Shown one piece after another: positions 25,842 to 35,960 of a stretch of DNA of 64,000 bases. Each line of letters opens with the position of its first letter. The stretch's first letter is position 1. Source of the DNA: Bacteroidales bacterium. Lineage in GTDB: Bacteria; Bacteroidota; Bacteroidia; Bacteroidales; UBA3663. The stretch covers positions 1 to 64,000 of the forward strand of contig JAFYZW010000051.1 of NCBI GenBank assembly GCA_017548545.1, given 5' to 3'. Both the position numbers and the translations under genes were made by a program. The notes under the pieces were generated by a model. It worked only from the letters and a program-made list of their open reading frames with translations. It was not told where the DNA came from and searched no databases.

Positions 25842-25849
25842 TATTTTTG
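25842..25849 (+). promoter_or_regulatory. Promoter -7 box of the aminopeptidase gene
   Basis: TATTTTTG lies only 10 bp before the first ATG at 25860. Transcription starting about 7 bases downstream would leave almost no leader for that ATG, which favours the second ATG at 25872. Confidence 0.6.
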
Positions 25850-25859
25850 CACCATCTAA

Positions 25860-27617
25860 ATGTCAATTGAAATGAAAGCATCGCAGTTAAGAGTAAAGAA
25901 ACTTCGCGAGCTCATGCAGAAGCAGGGCATCGATCTGTACGTGATGGAGAACAACGACCCGCACGAGAGTGAATATCTCCCCGACCACTGGAAGGAAATC
26001 GAGTGGCTCAGCGGCTTCCGTGGCGAAGTAGCCACCGTGCTTATCACCCAAGAGGAGGCCCTGCTGTGGACCGACAGCCGCTTCTTCATCTCTGGAGAGC
26101 AGCAACTCAAGGGATCGCCTTTCAAGCTGATGAAGATGAAGGTGGCTGGCGTCCCCACTGTGGCCGAATGGCTTGACGAATATAAGGCGCAACATGACAC
26201 CAACTGCACAGGAGGAGACAGCCGCATCCTTTTCAACAATGAGGTGGACATAGACGTCAACCTCATCAGCCGTATCTGGAAGGATCGTCCAGCACTGCCG
26301 ATGAACAAGATTGAGCTCTATCCTGAAGAGCTGAGCGGCGAGAAAACTGCCGATCGCATCCTTCGCGTGATAGAAGCCGTAGAGGAACAGGGCGGCAAGG
26401 GTCTCTGGCTTTCGGCCCTCGACGAAATAGCCTGGGTGCTCAACCTGCGTGGTACAGACATCGCCTGCACGCCTATCTTCATCAGCTATCTTTACCTGAG
26501 TCACAAGGAATCGATATTCTACGTGCACGAAGAGAAACTCACTGACGAGGTGCGCACCTACCTTTCGAACCTCAACATCGCCATCCGCCCCTATGAGGAG
26601 GCAGCCGAGAGCCCCTATCGGGCCATGGTCGGCCCCAACCCCATCCCGCTCATGAAAGGCATCAAGAATGCCGTCGAGATAGAAGGCTACCGCTCTGCAA
26701 TGCTCAAGGACGGCATCGCCCTGACGCGCTTCTACCATTGGCTAGAGAACCAACTGAAGGCAGGTGAGGAATTCTGCATCAAGGATGACGGCACTTTCGG
26801 TATCGGAGGAGAAATCACCGAGATGAACCTCGTGCAGCGACTGATAGACTTCCGTCGCGAACAGCCCCTTTACCGCGATGAATCGTTCCCAGCCATCGTA
26901 GCGTGGAACGAACATGCTGCCATGCCACATTATGAGCCCTCGAAGGACCACGACACGCCCATCACAGGTGATGGACTGCTCTTGATCGACACAGGCGGGC
27001 AATACCTGGACGGCACCACCGACATCACCCGAACGATCGGCATCGGCAAGGTGAGCCGTGCCATGAAGCGCGACTACACGCTGGTGCTGAAGGGACACAT
27101 CCGTCTGGCTCGCGCCGTATTCCCACGCGGCACACGTGGCGACCAACTCGATGCCTTGGCACGTATCGACCTTTGGCGCGACGGCAAGACTTATCGTCAT
27201 GGCACATCACACGGCGTTGGACACTACCTGGGTGTTCATGAGGGACCTGAGTCGGTACGCATGGAGCACAATCCGCAAGTGCTATGCGACGGCATGGTCT
27301 TCTCGAACGAACCTGCCATCTATCTGGGCGGCAAGTACGGCATCCGTCATGAGAACCTGGTGCTGGTACGTCCTTTCGATGTTGTCACCGATGCCCCCGA
27401 TGCAACACCTTGCGACCCAACGGAACAGGGCGAGTTCCAGTGCCTCGACACGCTGACACTTTGCTACATCGACACCTCGTGCGTTGTCAAGAACATGCTC
27501 GACAAGGACGAATTGGCCTGGCTCAACCAGTACAACAAACGCGTCTATGATACGCTTGCTCCTCACCTTGCCGAAGACGACCGCGCATGGCTTGAAGAGA
27601 AATGCAAGGCCCTTTGA
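25860..27617 (+). CDS. pepP: Xaa-Pro aminopeptidase (aminopeptidase P, M24B)
   Basis: The 585-residue cytoplasmic metallopeptidase removes N-terminal residues that precede proline. Two creatinase-like N-terminal domains lead to the pita-bread catalytic domain, with metal ligands Asp in LLIDTGGQYLDGTTD (two Asp), His in HGTSHGVGHYLG and Glu in FSNEPAIY and RHENLVLV. The start could be 25860 or, more likely from the promoter position, 25872. The gene is followed closely by the PNGase-like gene. Confidence 0.92.
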   Translation: MSIEMKASQLRVKKLRELMQKQGIDLYVMENNDPHESEYLPDHWKEIEWLSGFRGEVATVLITQEEALLWTDSRFFISGEQQLKGSPFKLMKMKVAGVPTVAEWLDEYKAQHDTNCTGGDSRILFNNEVDIDVNLISRIWKDRPALPMNKIELYPEELSGEKTADRILRVIEAVEEQGGKGLWLSALDEIAWVLNLRGTDIACTPIFISYLYLSHKESIFYVHEEKLTDEVRTYLSNLNIAIRPYEEAAESPYRAMVGPNPIPLMKGIKNAVEIEGYRSAMLKDGIALTRFYHWLENQLKAGEEFCIKDDGTFGIGGEITEMNLVQRLIDFRREQPLYRDESFPAIVAWNEHAAMPHYEPSKDHDTPITGDGLLLIDTGGQYLDGTTDITRTIGIGKVSRAMKRDYTLVLKGHIRLARAVFPRGTRGDQLDALARIDLWRDGKTYRHGTSHGVGHYLGVHEGPESVRMEHNPQVLCDGMVFSNEPAIYLGGKYGIRHENLVLVRPFDVVTDAPDATPCDPTEQGEFQCLDTLTLCYIDTSCVVKNMLDKDELAWLNQYNKRVYDTLAPHLAEDDRAWLEEKCKAL

Positions 27618-27659
27618 CACAATATAGCTTTTCGAAGCTTTTCCCTATTTTAATTATTT

Positions 27660-29090
27660 ATGAATGATACAAAGAGACTACTAAGGTCCACACTTCTGGC
27701 ACTTGTCATCGCACAAGCAGCGATGACAAATGCCGAACAGCGATTCAGGTATTATGACCACATCACGTTCTACGATGTCTATGCAGGCACCGTCGATGAC
27801 AGTGTAGCCCCTGTCCCCGAAAACATCTATCGCCTCAACAATGCACGTTACACCACCCTGCTTCCCGCCAAAGACCTCGACAGCATGGGTGACTCGCTGC
27901 GTTTGGAGATCAGCATCAATGCGCTATGCGACAACTACGACCGCATCGGCTCGGTAGATCTTGTACTGATGCCAAGCGACTCACTGATCTACAACGATTG
28001 CGCACACACCAAGCCCAATGGCAGCACCTATTCCGGACGCCTTGGCGACACCGACCCAAACATCCAACGTATCGAGATCGGACGCTTCATCACCCCGTTC
28101 ATGGACATGAACAAAGGAGTAGATGTGCCCTACAAGTGGGACATCTCCTTCCTGTCGCCCTTGTTACATGACAAGCAACTGCGCGACACGATGAACCTTT
28201 GGCTGGAATTCCATCTGGAAGGCGTTCCATACGCTGCCAATACCCAGATTGCAGGCTGCTCGGGCCGCAAAGACGTGTTTGCAGGGACTCTCGACATCGT
28301 CACGAACGACAAACGGGACAATGCTTCGCCCCAACGCCAACTCACCTTGACCTTGGCCTACGAACGATACCTGAACTCCTATAGCAAGGGGCATAGCGAC
28401 GAGGAGGGCACCACCGTGGCACATTATCAAGTGCATCTCGACGAAGCGATGAGTGATGCGATGTTCCTGATGGTCAACTCCAACCACGGCGCCAACTCGG
28501 GAGGCGAGGAGTATAACCGACGACTACACTACGTATGGGTCAACGAATGGATGGCAATGGTCTATCGACCGGGACGCACCTCCTGCGAACCGTTCCGCAT
28601 GTATAACACACAGGCGAATGGAATCTATGGATCATCGACGATGACCGACGAAGCCTGGCAATCGTTCAGCAACTGGTGCCCGGGCGATGTGATCGACAAC
28701 CGAATCATCCACCTCGGCGCCATTCCTGCCGGAGAGTACGACTTCCGTCTTTTGGTGCCCGATGCCGTATTCAATGACAATCAGGGCTATTTCCCCTTCT
28801 CACTCACTTTCTTCGGTGTGCAGGAAGGGGGTATCGATGGACTCGACATCATCGCAGACTTACGACAAACTGCATCCAAAATACATTGGGACGGCGACAA
28901 ACTGCTGATCGACAGCAACGTCAAAAAGGTCATGGAATGGACGTTGCTGAATGCCGCTGGCCAGCGTATCGCCGTACAGCCAGGGGCCGTAAACGAAATC
29001 AAGATGTCAAATCATCCGACATCGGTCTATATACTCCTGCTTCTGATGGAGGATGGCAGCACCGAGGTCCATAAATTCTTCAAGAACTGA
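27660..29090 (+). CDS. PNGase F-like secreted peptide-N-glycosidase
   Basis: The 476-residue protein has a signal peptide (cleavage near TNAE). The catalytic region resembles peptide-N4-(N-acetyl-beta-glucosaminyl)asparagine amidase F: the block SNHGANSGGEEY (274-285, with the acidic Glu pair), followed by a Y/H-rich strand, YRPGRTSCEPF and NWCPGD, as in the two-jelly-roll fold. Its last 70 residues (LLNAAGQRIA, then VYILLLLMEDG) look like a type IX secretion sorting domain. It would strip N-glycans from host or dietary glycoproteins. It overlaps the next gene by one base. Confidence 0.75.
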   Translation: MNDTKRLLRSTLLALVIAQAAMTNAEQRFRYYDHITFYDVYAGTVDDSVAPVPENIYRLNNARYTTLLPAKDLDSMGDSLRLEISINALCDNYDRIGSVDLVLMPSDSLIYNDCAHTKPNGSTYSGRLGDTDPNIQRIEIGRFITPFMDMNKGVDVPYKWDISFLSPLLHDKQLRDTMNLWLEFHLEGVPYAANTQIAGCSGRKDVFAGTLDIVTNDKRDNASPQRQLTLTLAYERYLNSYSKGHSDEEGTTVAHYQVHLDEAMSDAMFLMVNSNHGANSGGEEYNRRLHYVWVNEWMAMVYRPGRTSCEPFRMYNTQANGIYGSSTMTDEAWQSFSNWCPGDVIDNRIIHLGAIPAGEYDFRLLVPDAVFNDNQGYFPFSLTFFGVQEGGIDGLDIIADLRQTASKIHWDGDKLLIDSNVKKVMEWTLLNAAGQRIAVQPGAVNEIKMSNHPTSVYILLLLMEDGSTEVHKFFKN

Positions 29091-30817
29091 TGGCATCCAA
29101 TATATATATAATAATGTGTAACGCTTCATCCACGATAAAGCGCCTCGTACTGCTCACACTGCTGGCCATTCCCTCGATGAGCGTTTCGGCACAACTCACC
29201 CTGGGCTATTGCGACGAAGAGGGTTATTCGGGAAGTCTCACAAACAGCAATACGAATGCAACCATCTCGTGCGCCATGGGTCTCACTCCCGCCTTGCAGG
29301 CCGATTATACATTCTGCTCCATCAGTTACTTGCGCATCTATCTCACCGCTCCCGAAAACCTCACTTCGTTCATCGTATGGGTACGAAAGGACCTGAAGGA
29401 TGACGAAGTCCTTGCGAGCATCGATGTAGAGTCTTCTGCACTGACAGAGGGATGGAACGACATCGCTCTTCCCTGCCAGATCGAACTGACGGGAAACGAG
29501 ATTTATTACTGCGGTTATAGTTATACACAAAGTACCAAGACACGCATTCCACTGAGTGGGACGAAAGGGACAGCTGAATCGTTCTACGTCTCGACAGGCA
29601 ATGGATGGCGCGACATGAGCGGACAATTTGCGCCGGTCTGTATTCGTGTCGGTCTTAGCAGCAACTATCAGTATGCAATGGAGTTGACCGACCTGCGTCT
29701 GGGACATCGTTGGTACGATATAAACTGCGACGACGACACAGTCACTATCCAAGGCACCATCCGCAATCTCGGCAACGAACCTCTGACACATTTCACAGTC
29801 ATAGTACAAGAAGATGGCCGAAATACCTTCACATCGGAATATGACTGCACAAGCACCGACTTTGGCTTTTCGATCCCCTTCGAATTCCGTTTTCTTCGCG
29901 ACCAAGATATTCATTTGACCGACCCCGATATCCCCGTTGTGGCAACTGTCAGCCATCCTAACGGGCAGGACAATCAGTGTGACCACAAGACAAGCGGTAC
30001 TGTCTATTACGAAGTAGGTGAGAGCAATCCCGATCCGCTTGTCCCCGCAAACCTGCTGATTGAAGAATTCACCAGCGAAGCCAACGGATATGCTCCAGCT
30101 GGACAGACGCATTTGAGAAACAGCATCGCTCAGGCATTGGATCGACTCGAAGACATCGAACCCGATGTTATACTGCTCAGCCGCCACGAGGGTTATGGTC
30201 CTGCTGATGCTTGGCGCGTTGCAGAATCTGACTTCAAGGCGAGCTTTTTCGGCGACGAAGAACTGACCTATGCTCCTGCTGCAATGGTGTGCCGCAATGG
30301 CCTGCCTTTCAGCACCACACTTGACGAAGACAGCATCGCCCAATTGATTTCCGAACGCTTAAACACCCAATATGGAATAATACAATACGAAAATGTAACG
30401 TTTGATGTCGCCACTCACACCATCAATGCCACTGTTCAGACTCACCTTTTCGGCGTTTCCATCTACAGGAATCCTACACTTGTGGTCTGTGTGAAACAGG
30501 ATAAGGTGGCATCTGTCGCCCAGAAGAACTATTATCCCGAGCTCTATGAGAATGACTGGCAGTTCGATGTAGTGCGCCAGTTCTTAACCTTGCCTGGCCA
30601 AGGGAGGCTGCTCGGCGACTTGGATTCCGAGGCTGTCGCCTCAGGACAAGTCAAAGTGTCGGACCTTGTCAACCAGCAATTTGTCCTGAGCGAAAACATT
30701 CCCTCTGACATCACATCAGGGGAAGGACTCATGCTCGTCGCTTACATCTACGACAAGGACTATACGAACGAAATCATTGCGGCATCGCAGGTGAAAATTT
30801 CCTCCGAGATACCGTAA
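29090..30817 (+). CDS. Secreted Omp28-like protein lacking the usual cysteines
   Basis: The 575-residue protein has a signal peptide ending near VSAQ. It can start at 29090, whose ATG overlaps the previous stop, or at 29114. An N-terminal beta-sandwich-like region (25-185) is followed by an Ig-like segment and then, from about 320, a thioredoxin-like Omp28 domain starting LLIEEFTSE. In related Omp28 proteins this point carries a CxxC-type pair; here it reads EANGYAPAGQ, so redox activity is unlikely. Translational coupling to the PNGase F-like enzyme suggests a partner or substrate-binding role. Confidence 0.6.
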   Translation: MASNIYIIMCNASSTIKRLVLLTLLAIPSMSVSAQLTLGYCDEEGYSGSLTNSNTNATISCAMGLTPALQADYTFCSISYLRIYLTAPENLTSFIVWVRKDLKDDEVLASIDVESSALTEGWNDIALPCQIELTGNEIYYCGYSYTQSTKTRIPLSGTKGTAESFYVSTGNGWRDMSGQFAPVCIRVGLSSNYQYAMELTDLRLGHRWYDINCDDDTVTIQGTIRNLGNEPLTHFTVIVQEDGRNTFTSEYDCTSTDFGFSIPFEFRFLRDQDIHLTDPDIPVVATVSHPNGQDNQCDHKTSGTVYYEVGESNPDPLVPANLLIEEFTSEANGYAPAGQTHLRNSIAQALDRLEDIEPDVILLSRHEGYGPADAWRVAESDFKASFFGDEELTYAPAAMVCRNGLPFSTTLDEDSIAQLISERLNTQYGIIQYENVTFDVATHTINATVQTHLFGVSIYRNPTLVVCVKQDKVASVAQKNYYPELYENDWQFDVVRQFLTLPGQGRLLGDLDSEAVASGQVKVSDLVNQQFVLSENIPSDITSGEGLMLVAYIYDKDYTNEIIAASQVKISSEIP

Positions 30818-30848
30818 TTAGTTGGTTTTCTTGACAACTACGAATGAC

Positions 30849-30880
30849 AAATCGCCCCAAACTGAGGCGATTTGTTTATT
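30849..30880 (+). terminator. Rho-independent terminator
   Basis: The 8-bp stem AAATCGCC/GGCGATTT (30849-30856, 30866-30873) is followed by GTTTATTTT. It ends the PNGase-Omp28 transcript. Confidence 0.8.
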
Positions 30881-30904
30881 TTAAATAAAAAAGTAGTGCA
30901 AACG

Positions 30905-31010
30905 TTTGCACTATTGCCAAAAATCCCCTATCTTTGCATCGTGTTTTTCATGGTATTAGATTTAAGGTAATGTGAATTCGAGCCGTCGGGATGACGGTTC
31001 GGATTTTTTT
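30905..31010 (+). ncRNA. Candidate small RNA element, copy 2
   Basis: TTTG (30905-30908), a 20-bp spacer and TATCTTTG (30929-30936) form a consensus promoter. Downstream, CATCGTGTTTTTCATGGTA repeats copy 1 at 5265. A hairpin at 30979-31001 (CGAGCCGTC, loop GGGAT, GACGGTTCG) is followed by seven T residues, a proper terminator. The predicted transcript is about 65-70 nt and encodes no gene. Only the dusB gene, on the other strand, lies beyond it. Confidence 0.6.
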
Positions 31011-31026
31011 ATGCACTTTTCAACGT

Positions 31027-32034
31027 TTATTCTTCCGCAATCGTATTTTTCGCATTACCAATCATTTCGACAGCCTTATCCATGATCCGATAGAGTTCAT
31101 CGACCGTCTCGGCACGAAGCATAGCGATGCGCGTCTCCCTAAAGTTGGGGATACCCTTGAAGATAGGTGTGGCTGCAAGATGCCTGCGGATATGCAGGAT
31201 GCCACGATACTCGTCGATACGTACCACGCTCTCCTCCACCTGAAGCTTGAGTGCCATTACACATTCTTCGAGCGGGATGGGCGGCAGTTCCTCGCCCGTC
31301 GTAAGCAAATGCTTGATCTCACGGAAGATCCAAGGCCGACCGAAGGTGGCACGTCCCACAAGGATTCCATCGACACCCGTCTCGTCGAAACGCTGCTTAG
31401 CTATCTGCGCTGATGTGACATCGCCGTTGCCGATAATCGGGATGTGGATGCGCGGGTTCTGCTTCACCTCACGAATTAGCGTCCAATCGGCTTCCCCATT
31501 GTACATCTGCGAACGTGTGCGTCCATGGATAGCCAAAGCCTTGATACCGCAATCCTGCAGCTGTTCGGCCAACGTGGTGATGATCTTGTGCTCACAATCC
31601 CATCCTAGACGCGTCTTGACGGTCACTGGCAGTTTGACTGCATCGACCACAGCCCGTGTAATGTCAAGCAAAAGCGGGATATCGCGCAACATACCGGCAC
31701 CAGCGCCCTTGCCTGCCACACGCTTCACAGGACAACCGAAATTGATGTCGAGGATGTCGGGATGAGCCTGCTCCACGATCTGGGCAGCCTCAACCATCGA
31801 CTGCACGTCACGTCCATAAATCTGAATCACCACGGGACGTTCCTCTTCCAGCACAGTGAGCTTACGCATCGTCTTATCGATACTGCGAATCAGTGCGTCG
31901 GCTGAGACGAATTCCGAATAGACCATGTCAGCGCCAAAGTGGCGACACTGGAGACGAAAACCTACATCAGTGACGTCCTCCATCGGTGCAAGCATCACGG
32001 CCTTATCAGGCAATTCAACGGAACCTATCTTCAT
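31027..32034 (-). CDS. dusB: tRNA-dihydrouridine synthase
   Basis: The 335-residue flavoenzyme reduces specific uridines in tRNA. It has the FMN-binding N-terminus MLAPMEDVTD, the catalytic Cys in DINFGCPVKRV, the RNA-contact block AIHGRTRSQMYNGEADW and the GNGDV/GRATFGRPW phosphate-binding motifs. DusB-like is the best subgroup guess. It is transcribed alone, divergent from frdCAB. Confidence 0.92.
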   Translation of the reverse strand: MKIGSVELPDKAVMLAPMEDVTDVGFRLQCRHFGADMVYSEFVSADALIRSIDKTMRKLTVLEEERPVVIQIYGRDVQSMVEAAQIVEQAHPDILDINFGCPVKRVAGKGAGAGMLRDIPLLLDITRAVVDAVKLPVTVKTRLGWDCEHKIITTLAEQLQDCGIKALAIHGRTRSQMYNGEADWTLIREVKQNPRIHIPIIGNGDVTSAQIAKQRFDETGVDGILVGRATFGRPWIFREIKHLLTTGEELPPIPLEECVMALKLQVEESVVRIDEYRGILHIRRHLAATPIFKGIPNFRETRIAMLRAETVDELYRIMDKAVEMIGNAKNTIAEE

Positions 32035-32121
32035 ATTTTTTTAATATTGTTAAGAAATTGCTATTTTGATAGTGCAAAGATAACTATTTTTGCGCAATAT
32101 TGCACATTTTGAGGTCAAGAA

Positions 32122-32153
32122 ATTGTTTTTTTTTCAATAAATAATTATATTTG
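32122..32153 (+). promoter_or_regulatory. Promoter of frdCAB
   Basis: TTG (32123-32125), a 20-bp spacer and TATATTTG (32146-32153) form the promoter, giving a leader of about 90 nt. Confidence 0.7.
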
Positions 32154-32248
32154 CAGCGATATAAAAAGAATTACGCCTTAAAAAAGGCTGTAAAGTGCCA
32201 ACAAAACAACCAATAAATCAATATTACTAACAACAACACCAAATTCCT

Positions 32249-32956
32249 ATGTGGTTAACATCTTCGTCAATCGGTCGTAAGGTGGTAATGAGCGTCACTG
32301 GTGCATGCCTCGTGCTCTTCCTCACCTTCCACATGCTGATGAACCTTGTTTATGTGTATGATGTCATCGTAGGCACACCTGCTGGTGGACATTACTACGA
32401 CAAGGTCTGTGAATTCTTGGGCACCAACTGGTACGCGCTCCTTGGCACTGCTGGTCTGGCTCTGCTCGTTGTCATCCATTTCATCTATGCCTTCATCCTG
32501 ACCTTCCAGAACTGGAAAGCACGCGGCAACGATCGTTATGCCATTTCCGGCAAGCAGCCGGTACATTGGGCTGCCAAGAACATGCTCGTGCTTGGTATCA
32601 TCGTTATCTGCGGCATCCTGATTCACCTCTACAACTTCTGGAGCAACATGATGTTGGCTGAACTGGCAGGTTCAGAAGGCCAATTCGCAGCCACTGCCGG
32701 CTTCGATTGGATTACCTACACTCTCGCTGACCCAGTCCTCTTCGTGCTCTACATCATCTGGTTTGCAGCTCTCTGGTTCCATCTCACACACGGCATCTGG
32801 TCGTCTATGCAGACCCTTGGCTGGAACGGCAAGACCTGGCTCAATCGCTGGATTTGCATCAGCTACATCTGGGCCACTGTCATCTTCTGCGGCTTCTTCC
32901 TCGTTCTTGTGACTGCCGTCATTGAGAGAGGAGGCTTCCACAGCATCTGCGGCTAA
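32249..32956 (+). CDS. frdC: Fumarate reductase/succinate dehydrogenase cytochrome b subunit
   Basis: The 235-residue membrane anchor has five transmembrane segments and belongs to the B-type (single polypeptide, two hemes). Candidate heme ligands are His28, His77, His126 and His178/181, spaced as in the Wolinella FrdC. It passes electrons between menaquinol and the FrdAB head. It is the first gene of frdCAB, the usual B-type order. Confidence 0.93.
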   Translation: MWLTSSSIGRKVVMSVTGACLVLFLTFHMLMNLVYVYDVIVGTPAGGHYYDKVCEFLGTNWYALLGTAGLALLVVIHFIYAFILTFQNWKARGNDRYAISGKQPVHWAAKNMLVLGIIVICGILIHLYNFWSNMMLAELAGSEGQFAATAGFDWITYTLADPVLFVLYIIWFAALWFHLTHGIWSSMQTLGWNGKTWLNRWICISYIWATVIFCGFFLVLVTAVIERGGFHSICG

Positions 32957-32997
32957 TTAATCTTAACATCGTAAATCCATAAACAGCAATTTAGACT

Positions 32998-34974
32998 ATG
33001 GCTATTGAACACATCATGGATCCCGCGCTCAGCCGCATCCCCGAAGGAAAGCTCGCTGACAAGTGGACGAACTATAAGGCACACCAGAGGCTGGTGAACC
33101 CGGCCAACAAGCGTAAACTCGACATCATCGTTGTAGGTTCAGGTCTCGCAGGTGGTGCTGCTGCAGCTACTCTTGGTGAAATGGGCTTCAAGGTAAAATG
33201 CTTCTGCATCCAGGACTCTCCTCGTCGTGCCCACTCCATCGCTGCACAGGGCGGTATCAATGCTGCCAAGAACTATCAGAATGATGGTGACTCGGTTTAT
33301 CGTCTCTTCTATGACACCATCAAGGGTGGCGACTACCGTGCTCGTGAAGCCAACGTATATCGTCTGGCTGAGGTATCGAACAATATCATTGACCAGTGCG
33401 TTGCCCAGGGCGTACCTTTCGCACGTGAATATGGTGGCACTCTCGCTAACCGTTCGTTCGGTGGTGCACAGGTATCACGTACCTTCTATGCCAAGGGACA
33501 GACTGGCCAGCAGCTGCTGCTCGGCGCCTACTCTTCGCTCAACCGTCAGATCGAGAAGGGCACTGTCACCATGTATCCACGCCGTGAGATGCTCGACGTT
33601 GTCCTCATTAAGGACAAGGAGGGCGTAGAACGTGCACGTGGTATCATCTGCCGCAACCTCGTAACTGGCGAGCTGGAGCGTTATTCTGCTCACGCTGTTG
33701 TCGTAGCAACTGGCGGTTATGGCAATGCATACTTCCTCTCGACCAATGCAATGTCGTGCAACGGTGGTGCAGCTATCCAGATCTATCACAAGGGCGCTAT
33801 GTTTGCCAACCCATGCTATGCACAGATCCACCCCACCTGTATTCCTGTTCACGGTGACATCCAGTCGAAACTTACCCTGATGTCCGAGTCACTCCGTAAC
33901 GACGGCCGTATTTGGGTACCCAAGAAGCTCGAAGATGCCAAGCGTCTGCAGCGCGGCGAGATCCGTGGTCACCAGATCCCCGAAGAGGATCGCGACTACT
34001 ACCTGGAGCGCCGTTATCCAGCCTTCGGCAACCTCGTGCCTCGTGACGTTGCATCTCGTGCTGCCAAGGAGCGTTGCGATAAGGGCTTCGGCGTTAACAG
34101 CACTGGTCTCGCAGTATTCCTCGACTTCTCGGATGCCATCAAGCGTCTGGGCAAGGACGTTGTTGCAGACAAGTACGGCAACCTCTTCCAGATGTATCAG
34201 AAGATCACTGACGACAATCCATACGAGACCCCAATGATGATCTATCCCGCTATCCACTACACGATGGGCGGCATCTGGGTTGACTATGAGTTGATGACCT
34301 CTGTCAAGGGTCTGTTCTGCGCCGGTGAGGCTAACTTCTCCGACCATGGTGCCAACCGTCTTGGTGCTTCTGCTCTTATGCAGGGTCTCGCCGATGGTTA
34401 CTTCGTACTGCCTTACACACTGCAGAACTATCTGGCCGACCAGATTCAGGTTCCACGCTTCTCGACCGACCTTCCCGAATTCAAGGAGGCAGAAGATGCC
34501 ATCAAGGCCAAGATCCAGAAGATCATGGCAGTGCAGGGCACACGCACCGTGGACTCCATCCACAAGGAACTGGGCCACATCATGTGGGACAATGTCGGCA
34601 TGGGTCGTACAAAGGCTGGCCTCGAAGAGGGTCTCAAGAAGCTCGGCGAGCTCCGCAAGACCTTCTGGAAGGAAGTCTATGTACCCGGTGAAGCCAGCAC
34701 GCTTAACACCGAGCTCGACAAGGCCATTCGTCTGCTCGACTTCATCGAGATTGGCGAGCTGATGGCACGCGATGCCCTCCATCGTGAGGAGTCGTGCGGT
34801 GGCCACTTCCGTGAGGAGCATCAGACCGAGGAAGGCGAAGCTAAGCGCGACGACAAGAACTTCATGTATGTTGGCTGCTGGAAGTACATGGGAGAAGGCA
34901 AGGAGCCCGAACTCTACAAGGAGATGCTTGACTACCAGGAGATCAAGGTACAGACACGTAACTACAAGTCATAA
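32998..34974 (+). CDS. frdA: Fumarate reductase/succinate dehydrogenase flavoprotein subunit
   Basis: The 658-residue subunit has the dinucleotide motif [17 protein letters not shown], the covalent-FAD His in [14 protein letters not shown] and the catalytic blocks HPTCIP and [21 protein letters not shown]. In fermenting Bacteroidales it mainly reduces fumarate to succinate. Codon use is strongly biased, as expected for an abundant enzyme. Confidence 0.96.
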   Translation: MAIEHIMDPALSRIPEGKLADKWTNYKAHQRLVNPANKRKLDIIVVGSGLAGGAAAATLGEMGFKVKCFCIQDSPRRAHSIAAQGGINAAKNYQNDGDSVYRLFYDTIKGGDYRAREANVYRLAEVSNNIIDQCVAQGVPFAREYGGTLANRSFGGAQVSRTFYAKGQTGQQLLLGAYSSLNRQIEKGTVTMYPRREMLDVVLIKDKEGVERARGIICRNLVTGELERYSAHAVVVATGGYGNAYFLSTNAMSCNGGAAIQIYHKGAMFANPCYAQIHPTCIPVHGDIQSKLTLMSESLRNDGRIWVPKKLEDAKRLQRGEIRGHQIPEEDRDYYLERRYPAFGNLVPRDVASRAAKERCDKGFGVNSTGLAVFLDFSDAIKRLGKDVVADKYGNLFQMYQKITDDNPYETPMMIYPAIHYTMGGIWVDYELMTSVKGLFCAGEANFSDHGANRLGASALMQGLADGYFVLPYTLQNYLADQIQVPRFSTDLPEFKEAEDAIKAKIQKIMAVQGTRTVDSIHKELGHIMWDNVGMGRTKAGLEEGLKKLGELRKTFWKEVYVPGEASTLNTELDKAIRLLDFIEIGELMARDALHREESCGGHFREEHQTEEGEAKRDDKNFMYVGCWKYMGEGKEPELYKEMLDYQEIKVQTRNYKS

Positions 34975-35001
34975 TTCACCCTTTTAATAATTTAGACAAC
35001 T

Positions 35002-35763
35002 ATGGGAAAAGAAAATTTTCTGAACGTAAAAGTCAAAGTTTGGCGTCAGCGCGGCCCAAAGGAAAAGGGCGAATTCAAGACCTATGACGTTGAGCACGTT
35101 TCGACCGAAATGTCATTCTTTGAGATGATGGACACGCTCAACGAGCAGCTCATCAACAAGCACGAGGAGCCCATTGTCTTCGACCACGACTGTCGTGAAG
35201 GCATTTGCGGCACCTGCTCGCTTTACATCAACGGCCGTCCACACGGCATCGACGATGCTATTACCACATGCCAGCTCCACATGCGTAAGTTCAAGAATGG
35301 TGAAACCATCACCGTTGAGCCATGGCGCTCTGCAGGATTCCCTGTAATCCGCGACTTGATGGTTGACCGCTCTGCTTTCGATAAGATCCAGCAGGCTGGT
35401 GGCTACACCTCAATCAACTGCGGTGCTGCCCAGGATGCCAATGCCATCCTCATCTCGAAGGTGGATGCCGACGAAGCTATGGACTCTGCATCTTGCATCG
35501 GCTGCGGCGCTTGTGTTGCTGCCTGCAAGAACGGCTCCGCTATGCTCTTCGTCAGCGCAAAGGTCAGCCAGTTTGCCCTCCTTCCACAGGGCAAGGTTGA
35601 GGCTGCTCGTCGCGCCAAGGCTATGGTAGCACGTATGGACGAACTCGGATTCGGCAACTGCACCAACACCCGTGCCTGTGAGATGGAATGCCCCAAGAGC
35701 GTGAAGATCTCCAACATCGCACGTCTTAACCGTGAGTTCATCAAGGCTAAGCTCGCTGATTGA
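35002..35763 (+). CDS. frdB: Fumarate reductase/succinate dehydrogenase iron-sulfur subunit
   Basis: The 253-residue subunit has the [2Fe-2S] motif [10 protein letters not shown] plus a later Cys, then [11 protein letters not shown] and a CxxxxxCxxxCP set ([12 protein letters not shown]) for the [4Fe-4S] and [3Fe-4S] centres. It links the FAD of FrdA to the hemes of FrdC. A terminator follows. Confidence 0.96.
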   Translation: MGKENFLNVKVKVWRQRGPKEKGEFKTYDVEHVSTEMSFFEMMDTLNEQLINKHEEPIVFDHDCREGICGTCSLYINGRPHGIDDAITTCQLHMRKFKNGETITVEPWRSAGFPVIRDLMVDRSAFDKIQQAGGYTSINCGAAQDANAILISKVDADEAMDSASCIGCGACVAACKNGSAMLFVSAKVSQFALLPQGKVEAARRAKAMVARMDELGFGNCTNTRACEMECPKSVKISNIARLNREFIKAKLAD

Positions 35764-35808
35764 TCTGAGACTCCTATCTCCTTCATTGGAGAAGAAATAC
35801 TAATAATG

Positions 35809-35839
35809 CGGCCTCCGAATGCTCTTCGGGGGCCGTTTT
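35809..35839 (+). terminator. Terminator of frdCAB
   Basis: The stem CGGCCTCCGAA/TTCGGGGGCCG (35809-35819, 35825-35835) is followed by TTTTA. Confidence 0.85.
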
Positions 35840-35882
35840 ACTATCTATCTTTCACCACAATAGGAGTTTTTACGTTCAAAAA

Positions 35883-35914
35883 TTTGGAATATAACAAGAA
35901 AAGCAGTATCTTTG
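35883..35914 (+). promoter_or_regulatory. Promoter of the small membrane protein gene
   Basis: TTTG (35883-35886), 20 bp and TATCTTTG (35907-35914) match the consensus exactly. Confidence 0.8.
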
Positions 35915-35960
35915 CGGCCAGAATACAAACAAATAATAATCATATAATCCCTCAATCAAA

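Noticed and set aside
33889..34821. Minus-strand frame of 310 codons
   Set aside because: It is opposite frdA and exists because of strong codon bias there.
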